64,000 nt of DNA from Lachnospiraceae bacterium G41. GTDB taxonomy: Bacteria > Bacillota > Clostridia > Lachnospirales > Lachnospiraceae. Shown here piece after piece: positions 18,909 through 26,109 of the stretch. The stretch is taken from assembly GCA_900100245.1 (NCBI GenBank), contig FNEU01000003.1, positions 62,001 through 126,000 on the forward strand. Reading direction: 5' to 3'. The notes under the pieces are model-generated. The model did not search any database, was not told where the DNA came from, and saw only the letters and a program-made list of their open reading frames with translations. Position 1 is the stretch's first letter. Each line of letters starts with the position of its first letter. The position numbers and the translations under genes are program-made.

Positions 18909-19755
18909 AATCTGTCGGCTGATAGTGAAGTTTTCTGTATTCCCGAGGGGAACACCCCATTGATTCGAGAAATACTTTGTTGAATGTGGTTGTGGACTGA
19001 AAGCCCGCCATAAAGGCGCATTCAGTAATCGAAAGAGAGTCTTCGGTAAGCAGCGCGATGGCATTTCTAAGCCTGATTTTAGCCAGATATGCAGGGAAAG
19101 AAGTCTGCAGATATTCTTTAAAAAGTTTGGAAAAATAAAACGGAGACAAACCGATTTTGTCTGCCACATCCGTCTGGGAGATATCTTCGGTGCTGTGCTC
19201 GGATATGTAATTGCATGCCGAACGTATGTAATTCCAGGAAGTTGCCGAATAATTGACCGGCCCAAGCCGACCTTCGCTTTCACGCATGACATATTCTCCG
19301 ACCAGAAGAAGAAGTTCGTATAAATGAATTTTTATTCTGGTCTCGCTGAAAGACGGTTTTTTGTCATAAATATCCTCTATTTCCAATATTATTTCTTTTA
19401 TCTTTAATGCCGTTTCGGGCTCTTTTTTGGCACTTATTACGTGACAGGCACTCATGAATCTCGCGGCGGATACCAGATCGAGATTATTATCGGTTATATC
19501 CGATGAAAACTGCACGAATACGGAACCGTCTTCAGGAGAAGAGACTATTTCGTGAAGTTCTCTCGGCCAGATGAGAAGCACGTCACCGGCGTTTAATGTA
19601 TATTCTTTGTCTTTGATTCTGTATTTGCAATTATCTCTGAAAATAAGCGTAAATTCGGAAGCATTGTGCCAGTGCGGAGGGAAATATTTGGGAGTTTTCC
19701 TGCTGCTTACGATAACGCCCGGAATTGAGGGATATTTGATTATTTCTTTTTCCAT
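18907..19755 (-). CDS. AraC family transcriptional regulator
   Basis: A 282-residue regulator with an N-terminal cupin-like sensing domain (HWHNASEFTLIFRDN, then AGDVLLIWPRELHE) and a C-terminal pair of helix-turn-helix motifs. The second half has the AraC signature: IGLSPFYFSKLFKEY, then SITECAFMAGFQSTTTFNKVFLE. Such proteins bind a sugar or small ligand and usually activate nearby operons. It is divergent from the alcohol dehydrogenase operon at 19899, its most likely target; an inverted repeat lies in the shared region. GAAAGG precedes the start codon. The ligand is unknown. Confidence 0.9.
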   Translation of the reverse strand: MEKEIIKYPSIPGVIVSSRKTPKYFPPHWHNASEFTLIFRDNCKYRIKDKEYTLNAGDVLLIWPRELHEIVSSPEDGSVFVQFSSDITDNNLDLVSAARFMSACHVISAKKEPETALKIKEIILEIEDIYDKKPSFSETRIKIHLYELLLLVGEYVMRESEGRLGPVNYSATSWNYIRSACNYISEHSTEDISQTDVADKIGLSPFYFSKLFKEYLQTSFPAYLAKIRLRNAIALLTEDSLSITECAFMAGFQSTTTFNKVFLESMGCSPREYRKLHYQPTD

Positions 19756-19833
19756 CTTTTAAGCCTTTCATTTTTTTATGCATAAAACAATAATAACAAA
19801 AAATGGGCAAAACACAATAAATATCTGCTATTT

Positions 19834-19868
19834 TTGTGACACAGAGGGTTTTATGATTATGATGTCAC
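19834..19868 (+). promoter_or_regulatory. Promoter and possible operator of the alcohol dehydrogenase operon
   Basis: TTGTGA (19834-19839), an 18-bp spacer and TATGAT (19858-19863) form a promoter. GTGACA at 19836-19841 and TGTCAC at 19863-19868 form an inverted repeat that covers the -35 and flanks the -10. The site is suited to control by the divergent AraC protein, though this is inference. Confidence 0.45.
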
Positions 19869-19898
19869 CTATAAAACTATTCAACGGAGGGTTACATT

Positions 19899-21071
19899 AT
19901 GGAGAATTTTTACTTTTATTCGCCGACAGCATTTGCTTTCGGAAAAGATACGGAAAATGAAGCAGGAGCTTTGGTTAAAAAGTTCGGCGGAACAAAAGTT
20001 TTGATACATTACGGCGGAAGCGTCGTAAGAAGCGGTCTTTTGGACAGGGTTAAGGCTTCTCTTGAAAAGGAAGGCATTCCTTTCAAAGAACTTGGCGGAG
20101 TTAAACCCAATCCGAGAAGCGGCCTTGTATATGAAGGCATTGATTTATGTCGTAAGGAAAACATTGATTTTATTCTTGCGGTCGGTGGCGGCAGTACTAT
20201 CGACTCGTCAAAAGCAATAGCGGCAGGTGTACTTTATGACGGCGACTTTTGGGACTTTTATGAGGGTAAAATAGTTGAAAAAGCTCTTCCCATAGGAACC
20301 GTTCTTACAATTGCAGCTGCAGGAAGCGAAGGAAGTCCCGATTCTGTTATTACAAAAGAAGAGGGAATGCTTAAAAGAGGCGCCAGCGGAGATGCCATAA
20401 GACCTAAGTTCAGTATTCTTAATCCTGCACTTACACAGACTCTTCCGCCCTATCAGAGTGCGGCAGGTATCACAGATATAATGGCACATCTTTATGAGAG
20501 ATATCTTACCAACTCCAAGGAAGTTGAAGTAACCGACAGATTGATCGAAGCGCTTTTGCTTACAATGAAGCATGAAGGCCCCAGAGTAATCGAGAATCCT
20601 GATAATTATGAAGCCAGAGCCAATATTATGTGGGCAGGAATGATGGCTCATAATAATTCATGCGGCGTGGGAAGAAGTCAGGACTGGAACAGTCATACCA
20701 TCGAGCATGAACTTTCGGCACTCTATGATTGTGCGCACGGTGCAGGCCTTGCGGTTACGATGCCTGCAGTATTCAGGTATGTATACAAGCATGACGTAAC
20801 GAGATTTGCCAAGGTTGCTGTCAGAGTATGGGGATGCGAGATGGATTATGAAAATCCCGAGAGAACAGCGTTAGAGGGTATTGATGCCTTGGAAAACTTT
20901 TTATACAGCATCGGTATGCCCGGAAACTTGGAAGACCTCGGTGGTGATGCGGACGATATTCCCAAGCTTGTCAATACATTATGCCGTACATCGGGACGTA
21001 ATGGCTCTATTTCAGGTTTCATAACACTTAATGAAGAAGATTGCACAAATATATATAAGTTGATGATATAA
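19899..21071 (+). CDS. Iron-containing alcohol dehydrogenase (butanol dehydrogenase-like)
   Basis: A 390-residue group III (iron-dependent) alcohol dehydrogenase. The nucleotide-binding GGGSTIDSSKAIA starts near residue 96, and the metal ligands fit D193, H197, H266 and H280 (ITDIMAHLYE, DWNSHTIEHE, YDCAHGAGL). It resembles NAD(P)H-dependent butanol dehydrogenases of the YugJ/BdhA type that reduce aldehydes. AACGGAGGG precedes the ATG. It is the first gene of an operon with an SDR-fold protein and a MATE exporter, divergent from an AraC regulator, which suggests inducible handling of an aldehyde, sugar derivative or toxic metabolite. Confidence 0.9.
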   Translation: MENFYFYSPTAFAFGKDTENEAGALVKKFGGTKVLIHYGGSVVRSGLLDRVKASLEKEGIPFKELGGVKPNPRSGLVYEGIDLCRKENIDFILAVGGGSTIDSSKAIAAGVLYDGDFWDFYEGKIVEKALPIGTVLTIAAAGSEGSPDSVITKEEGMLKRGASGDAIRPKFSILNPALTQTLPPYQSAAGITDIMAHLYERYLTNSKEVEVTDRLIEALLLTMKHEGPRVIENPDNYEARANIMWAGMMAHNNSCGVGRSQDWNSHTIEHELSALYDCAHGAGLAVTMPAVFRYVYKHDVTRFAKVAVRVWGCEMDYENPERTALEGIDALENFLYSIGMPGNLEDLGGDADDIPKLVNTLCRTSGRNGSISGFITLNEEDCTNIYKLMI

Positions 21072-21080
21072 GGAGTGAAT

Positions 21081-22103
21081 ATGAAAGCGTTATTTATAGG
21101 CGGAACGGGTACAATCAGTACAGCTATAGTTAAGCGTCTGGCCAATGACCCTTCGTGGGAAGTCTGGCTAATTAACCGCGGAAACAGAAGCGATGCGATT
21201 CCCGAAAACGTTCATCTTATCAAAGCAGATATGTCCGACGAAGAAGACGTTCGTAAAAAAATCGAGGGAATGCACTTTGATGTGGTCAGCGAATTCATCG
21301 GTTTTACGGTAGATCAGGTAGAAAGAGACTACAGACTTTTTAAGGGGAAAACCAACCAGTATATATACATCAGTTCCGCATCGGCATATAATAAGCCTGC
21401 GGCAGATTACAGAATCACCGAGGGAACAACCTTGTCAAATCCTCACTGGGAATACTCGAGAAACAAAATTGCTTCGGAAGAATTTCTGATGAAGAAGTAT
21501 CGCGAGGAAGGGTTTCCTGTTACAATCGTAAGACCGAGTCATACCTATGATGAAAGAAACGTTCCTTTGGGAGTACACGGCAAAAAGGGCTTTTATCAGG
21601 TTATTAAAAGAATGCAGGAGGGCAAACCCGTAATCATTCAGGGAGACGGAACATCGCTTTGGACCCTTACATTCAATGCTGATTTTGCAGTCGGCTTTAT
21701 CGGCCTGATGGGAAACCGCCATGCTATAGGTGAAGCATTCCAGATAACAGGAGATGAAACCCTTACCTGGAATCAGATTTATGCTACAATAGCCGATGCG
21801 CTCGGTGTTAAATTAAATGCTTATCACGTTTCTTCGGAATATTTAAGTGCCGTCGGAGATAAATACGGTTTTGATTTTGAAGGAAGCCTGATTGGCGATA
21901 AAGCTGTATCGGTCGTTTTTGATAACAGCAAATTAAAAAGAATCGTTCCCGAAATGAGAACGAATATTAGTTTTAACAAAGGTGTGAGAATAGCGCTTGA
22001 TTATGTTTTGTCTCACCCTGAATGCCAGGTTGAAGATCCCGAATTTGATGCCTGGTGCGATAAAGTAATAAATGCGTTAGAACAGGCAAAGAAAGACATC
22101 TAG
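21081..22103 (+). CDS. NAD-dependent epimerase/dehydratase family (extended SDR) protein
   Basis: A 340-residue Rossmann-fold protein beginning MKALFIGGTGTISTAIVKRL with the GxxGxxx nucleotide loop. The active-site pair fits YSRNK (Y-x3-K), and ISSASAY supplies the conserved serine. It resembles the atypical CSP41/isoflavone reductase-like branch rather than classical UDP-sugar epimerases, so the substrate is unknown. A GTG lies two codons upstream, but AAGGAG ends 5 bp before the ATG at 21081, so that ATG is used. It starts 9 bp after the alcohol dehydrogenase stop and precedes a MATE gene in the same operon. Confidence 0.85.
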   Translation: MKALFIGGTGTISTAIVKRLANDPSWEVWLINRGNRSDAIPENVHLIKADMSDEEDVRKKIEGMHFDVVSEFIGFTVDQVERDYRLFKGKTNQYIYISSASAYNKPAADYRITEGTTLSNPHWEYSRNKIASEEFLMKKYREEGFPVTIVRPSHTYDERNVPLGVHGKKGFYQVIKRMQEGKPVIIQGDGTSLWTLTFNADFAVGFIGLMGNRHAIGEAFQITGDETLTWNQIYATIADALGVKLNAYHVSSEYLSAVGDKYGFDFEGSLIGDKAVSVVFDNSKLKRIVPEMRTNISFNKGVRIALDYVLSHPECQVEDPEFDAWCDKVINALEQAKKDI

Positions 22104-22107
22104 TTAT

Positions 22108-23475
22108 ATGAGCAAAACAAAAAAGAATCCTGTAATTAATGAAAAAACACCGCTTCTTGTGATAGCGGGACCGATGTTCCTTGAGCTTTTCCTTGGAACA
22201 ATGCTTAACAACATCGATACGTTAATGCTTAGTCATTACGACGAATATGCGGTTGGCGCGGTAGGAAATGCAAACCAGATAATGTTTATGATTAACATTC
22301 TTTTTAACATTATCGCTACCGCCACATCGGTTGTTGTGGCGCAATATCTCGGCGCAAAACAGTACGACAAGATGAATATGATTTATTCGTTGGCAGTAAT
22401 GTTTAACGCAACATTCGGCGTAATACTCAGCGTCGGAATCGTACTGGCAAACCCGTTATTTATGATGCTCCTAAAAGTATCGCCCGAAATGAAAGGTTAT
22501 GCCATGACCTACATTTACATCGTAGGCGGCGGAAGCTTTTTAATGGCAGTTTACAACGTTATGATTCAGATTCTTCGTTGTAACGGCTATCCTAAAATAG
22601 GCATGTATATTTCCCTCGGAATCAATGTGATTAATATCGGCGGAAATTATCTTTTCTTGTACGGACCGTTAAAAGGGCTGAATATGGGCGTTGCGGGTGT
22701 TGCAATTTCTACGTTTGTTGCAAGAACGCTGGCAGTCATAGCCGCACTTGTTTTCTTTTACGCTGCTAAAATCGGAAAGATTTCAATTCGCTACATAAAG
22801 CCGTTCCCGTTTGACCTTCTTTGGAAGATGATAAAAATCGGACTTCCTTCGGCAGGCGAAAATCTTTCGTACACAATGTATCAGATGTGCCTTCTTTCAT
22901 TTGTAAACGGAATGGGCAACGATTCGGTAAACGCACGAGTCTACTGTAATTCGCTAATCTCTTTTGCCCTGTTGTTCTCGAACGCATCGGCGATGGCAAC
23001 CCAGATTATCACAGGCCATCTGGTAGGAGCCGGCAAAGAAGATATGGCGTATAAAAGAGTGTTTAAAACCCTGCTTGTATCTATGCCGATAACTGTCGGG
23101 CTGGCAACACTCAACTGGCTTTTAAGTCCGTTTACACTACGAATATTCACTCAAAACGAAACCATTATCGCCCTCGGCTCGATGATAATGTTAGTCGACA
23201 TTTTCCTTGAAATCGGCCGATGCCTGAATATGACATTTATATGCTCACTAAAGGCAGCAGGCGCATACATCTTCCCTCTTATAGTCGGTCTTGTGACCAT
23301 GTGGGGACTTGGCTTAACCTTCGGCTTCGGCCTCGGCGTTCTCGCCGGCATCGGCGTCGCAGGTGTATATATGGGCACCGCCACAGACGAATGTATCAGA
23401 GGCCTGATAGTCATGTACTACTGGTATAAGAAAAAGTGGTACGGCAAAGCGGTTGTGGATAAAAAGACAGATTGA
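22108..23475 (+). CDS. MATE family exporter
   Basis: A 455-residue MATE protein: PMFLELFLGTMLNNIDTLMLSHYDEYAVGAVGNANQI is the first-helix region, and two sets of six helices follow. It begins 4 bp after the SDR stop with no Shine-Dalgarno sequence, so it is probably translated by coupling. It closes the AraC-controlled operon with the alcohol dehydrogenase and SDR protein; export of the pathway's substrate or product would fit, but this is inference. A terminator follows 10 bp downstream. Confidence 0.9.
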   Translation: MSKTKKNPVINEKTPLLVIAGPMFLELFLGTMLNNIDTLMLSHYDEYAVGAVGNANQIMFMINILFNIIATATSVVVAQYLGAKQYDKMNMIYSLAVMFNATFGVILSVGIVLANPLFMMLLKVSPEMKGYAMTYIYIVGGGSFLMAVYNVMIQILRCNGYPKIGMYISLGINVINIGGNYLFLYGPLKGLNMGVAGVAISTFVARTLAVIAALVFFYAAKIGKISIRYIKPFPFDLLWKMIKIGLPSAGENLSYTMYQMCLLSFVNGMGNDSVNARVYCNSLISFALLFSNASAMATQIITGHLVGAGKEDMAYKRVFKTLLVSMPITVGLATLNWLLSPFTLRIFTQNETIIALGSMIMLVDIFLEIGRCLNMTFICSLKAAGAYIFPLIVGLVTMWGLGLTFGFGLGVLAGIGVAGVYMGTATDECIRGLIVMYYWYKKKWYGKAVVDKKTD

Positions 23476-23485
23476 TTGCCAAACG

Positions 23486-23512
23486 AAAGGGGCTTTTCGA
23501 AGCCTCTTTTTA
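23486..23512 (+). terminator. Terminator of the dehydrogenase/SDR/MATE operon
   Basis: AAAGGGGCTT and AAGCCTCTTT pair with one G-T pair around a stable TTCG loop, followed by a T run. It also lies just past the stop of the converging toxin gene. Confidence 0.85.
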
Positions 23513-23520
23513 AATGGTTT

Positions 23521-24051
23521 TTATATCCATTTTTCAGAGATTTTTTCAAGACGGACAAAGTCCGAAGATCTATGAGTTAGATTACGATTTTTTTCAGGAT
23601 GATTCACCACTAAATCATATACTTTGTTTGCACGATTTTCAATTGTGTCAGCATGCAATCTGCACCAGTGTATTTGTTTATGCAATAGAAGTTTGAGATT
23701 TTTGATTTCCGGAGAATCATTATAATGAATAATTAGATCAATTTCGTTAATTACTTTATCAGTGACGGGAATCATATTATTGATGTTTAAAACACCTATA
23801 AGCTTTGGATTATTCTTGTTTTTATCATCATATATTTTTATTAAATCCAGTTGACTCTTTTTTTCTTTAAATTTTTCTTTTGGGGAAGTAAGAGGAATGC
23901 AATATTTTTGCTTGTTTAAAAGAAATATAATGCCTACGAACGGGCGATTTTGTTTCCCTCGCTGTGGAGAGACAGATAAGACATTATCATCCGCGTTTGA
24001 TAAATCGCGGATATACTTTAGATTGATATAATATAAATTTAGTTTTTTCAT
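23521..24051 (-). CDS. Type III toxin-antitoxin system toxin, ToxN/AbiQ family endoribonuclease
   Basis: A 176-residue protein of the usual ToxN/AbiQ length. The segment NRPFVGIIFLLNKQKYCIPLTSPKEKF is the strongest family marker: a barrel strand pair followed by the conserved Ser/Pro/Lys loop of the active site. The start LNLYYINLKYIRDL is also typical. Family members are sequence-specific RNases held inactive by a repeat RNA, and many give phage abortive infection. AAAGGAG lies 4 bp before the ATG. Upstream on the same strand come a hairpin, three 41-nt repeats and a consensus promoter, the exact layout of a type III locus. The gene is more AT-rich and lysine/asparagine-rich than its neighbours, consistent with horizontal gain. 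Confidence 0.88.
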   Translation of the reverse strand: MKKLNLYYINLKYIRDLSNADDNVLSVSPQRGKQNRPFVGIIFLLNKQKYCIPLTSPKEKFKEKKSQLDLIKIYDDKNKNNPKLIGVLNINNMIPVTDKVINEIDLIIHYNDSPEIKNLKLLLHKQIHWCRLHADTIENRANKVYDLVVNHPEKNRNLTHRSSDFVRLEKISEKWI

Positions 24052-24075
24052 TTACTCCTTTCTAAAGAATAATTA

Positions 24076-24103
24076 ACGGGCTGCGTCATATGAAGCAGCC
24101 CGT
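24076..24103 (-). terminator. Hairpin between the antitoxin RNA repeats and the toxin gene
   Basis: ACGGGCTGC and GCAGCCCGT form a perfect 9-bp stem with a 10-nt loop. On the minus strand it is followed by a T-rich but broken run (TTAATTATTCTTT), as expected of the leaky terminator that sets antitoxin RNA above toxin mRNA in type III systems. On the plus strand a six-T run also follows. Confidence 0.75.
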
Positions 24104-24118
24104 GTTTCCTTTTTTGCC

Positions 24119-24241
24119 GGTAGGGTTCCCGCCTGATAAAGTTCCCATTTGTTTTATATGGTAAGGTTCCCATCTCTTAAAGTTCCCATTTGTTTTATAT
24201 GGTAGGGTTCCCATCTCTTAAAGTTCCCATTTCGCTTGGCA
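24119..24241 (-). ncRNA. Type III antitoxin RNA (ToxI/antiQ-like tandem repeats)
   Basis: Three tandem 41-nt units, at 24201-24241, 24160-24200 and 24119-24159 in transcription order; the first is divergent at its 5' end, giving about 2.8 units. Each unit carries ATGGGAAC (GCGGGAAC in the last) twice, spaced 18 nt. Each can fold as a small pseudoknot: AAG or AGG with CUU or CCU, interleaved with AUGG/CCAU or CGG/CCG. Such RNAs are cut by the toxin into single repeats that bind and block it. A promoter lies upstream and a hairpin downstream, before the toxin. The pairing is my own reading and has not been computed. Confidence 0.85.
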
Positions 24242-24275
24242 AGGCAACCAATAACATCCAAAGGATGGTAAAAGA

Positions 24276-24305
24276 ATTATAGAATTGTAGCGATAGTTTA
24301 GTCAA
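24276..24305 (-). promoter_or_regulatory. Promoter of the type III toxin-antitoxin locus
   Basis: On the minus strand TTGACT (24305-24300), an 18-bp spacer and a perfect TATAAT (24281-24276) predict a transcript from about 24269. It would begin some 28 nt before the first RNA repeat. A small CATCC/GGATG hairpin lies in this leader. Confidence 0.8.
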
Positions 24306-24586
24306 CAGGAAAGAATCATAAAAATAAAGTTTGTGAATAATCACGAAAAGTAAGAAAAATCGGCCTTCAAAAACCCATTCAAACGCCCTGTTTTACAGCA
24401 TTTTTTACTTGTCAAAAGACCCCCAAAACACGAGCAAAATATAAGCTTTTAACTAAATTTTGTGCCCCTTTTTTCTTTAGTTTGTCTAATAAAATATCAT
24501 TACTCTTTTTTATATAATATAAAGTGAGTTTATATGGATTATTTGATTAATATAAATTCGAAATATAGCAATAACGGAGGTTTAAT
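24306..24586 (+). promoter_or_regulatory. Intergenic region upstream of the esterase gene
   Basis: A very AT-rich stretch with no open frame that looks real. A TATAAT at 24513-24518 is the best -10 candidate for the esterase/GH43 operon, but no matching -35 is seen. CGGAGG just before the ATG at 24587 is the ribosome binding site. Confidence 0.35.
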
Positions 24587-26092
24587 ATGTTACGAAAAGT
24601 CATGACCGAAAACGGTATGGTTCGCGGTTTAGCGGGAAATAATACAAGAATTACGGTGTTTAAGGGAATTCCCTTTGCAGCACCTCCTGTGGGAGACTTA
24701 AGATGGAAGGCTCCTCAGCCCGCAGCTAACTGGGAAGGCGTGCTTGATGCTTATAAATTCGGTCCCATCTCTATGCAGGATGTTCCCGGGCTTTCCGATG
24801 ACATATATGTTCGTGACTGGCACGTTGATCCCGAAATTGACATGGATGAAGACTGTCTTTACCTTAATGTCTGGACCAACGCAAAGAGCGCAGACGAAAA
24901 ACTTCCTGTACTTATATGGTTCTTCGGAGGCGGTTTCCAGTGGGGTTATCCGCCTGAAATGGAATTTAACGGAGAAAACATTGCCAAAAGAGGCGTAATT
25001 GTCGTATCCGTTAACTATCGTCTCGGTGCATTCGGATTCCTTGCCCATGAAGAACTTTGCCAAGAAAGCCCTGAAGCACCTACTAACTTCGGTCTTTTAG
25101 ATCAGCAGGCAGGTATCAAATGGGTTAAAAGAAACATCGCTGCATTCGGTGGTGACCCTGACAATATAACAATTATGGGTCAGTCAGCAGGCGGCGGTTC
25201 AGTATTTTCACATCTTACAGGTTCATCACAGGGACTTTTCCAGAAAGCCGTAATCATGAGCGGTATTATCGGATTCCCTTATTTTGACGACTTTGTAATT
25301 GTTCCCCGCACCTTTGATGCCGTAAAAGAAAAAGGTGCCGAGTTTATCAAATCACTCGGCGTTGACACAATAGAAGAAGCAAGAAAACTTGATGCTGCAT
25401 TCGTTCGCGACAAAGCAAGTGAATTCAGAAACAAGAACGGTTTCTTCTTCTGTCCTTCGGTAGACGGCAAATTCCTTACCGACGTTCAGACGAAGCTTTT
25501 CCTCGAAGGCAAGCATGCGCATGTTCCTATGATGGCAGGCAATACCAACGATGAATTTAAGAGCTTCATCATGGCTGAAAATGATGCCGAATTCGAAGAG
25601 AAAGCAAGAGCAATCTTCGGTGACAAGGCGGATAAATTCCTGTCATTCAAGAATGTATACGAAAAGAAAGGCAATCAGTACGCTGAAGCAAACGGCATAG
25701 AATGCGCAATTAAAGGCGTATTCGAGCATAACGACAAGGATTGCTACTACTATCTTTTCAATCCCGATATTCCCGGCTGGGACAAACCCGGCACTTTCCA
25801 TTCTGTAGACCTCTGGTTCTTCTTTGAGACCTTAGGCCTCTGCTGGAGACCTTTCGTCGGAAGACATTTCGATCTTGCAAGACAGATTTGTAACTACCTT
25901 ACAAACTTCGTTAAAACCGGTGATCCTAACGGAAACGATGCTGACGGAACGCCTATGCCTACATGGGTTCCCTATACTGCAGAAAATAAAGCTGGCATCG
26001 AATTTACTCCCAACGGCCCCGTTCCCGCAGTGCGTGATTCGGAGTTTGGCGAGTTCATCAAAGACTGGCTTAATGAAAAGGCAATGAAATAA
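24587..26092 (+). CDS. Carboxylesterase (type B carboxylesterase/lipase family)
   Basis: A 501-residue alpha/beta hydrolase of the carboxylesterase type B family. It starts with VFKGIPFAAPPVGDLRWKAP and carries the EDCLYLNVW motif; the nucleophile is S200 in GQSAGGGS, with E323 (NTNDEFKSF) and H405 (GTFHSVDLWF) as the other triad members. The oxyanion hole is GGGFQWG. No signal peptide is present, so it is cytoplasmic. It begins a pair with a GH43 glycosidase 17 bp downstream; removal of acetyl, feruloyl or similar ester groups from imported xylan or arabinan fragments is the likely role, by inference. CGGAGG lies before the ATG. Confidence 0.9.
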   Translation: MLRKVMTENGMVRGLAGNNTRITVFKGIPFAAPPVGDLRWKAPQPAANWEGVLDAYKFGPISMQDVPGLSDDIYVRDWHVDPEIDMDEDCLYLNVWTNAKSADEKLPVLIWFFGGGFQWGYPPEMEFNGENIAKRGVIVVSVNYRLGAFGFLAHEELCQESPEAPTNFGLLDQQAGIKWVKRNIAAFGGDPDNITIMGQSAGGGSVFSHLTGSSQGLFQKAVIMSGIIGFPYFDDFVIVPRTFDAVKEKGAEFIKSLGVDTIEEARKLDAAFVRDKASEFRNKNGFFFCPSVDGKFLTDVQTKLFLEGKHAHVPMMAGNTNDEFKSFIMAENDAEFEEKARAIFGDKADKFLSFKNVYEKKGNQYAEANGIECAIKGVFEHNDKDCYYYLFNPDIPGWDKPGTFHSVDLWFFFETLGLCWRPFVGRHFDLARQICNYLTNFVKTGDPNGNDADGTPMPTWVPYTAENKAGIEFTPNGPVPAVRDSEFGEFIKDWLNEKAMK

Positions 26093-26109
26093 TTCGGAAA
26101 GGATTATCT

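Noticed and set aside
24119-24241. CRISPR array
   Set aside because: The units are directly adjacent without unique spacers, there are no cas genes, and the position before a ToxN-family gene fits a type III antitoxin RNA.
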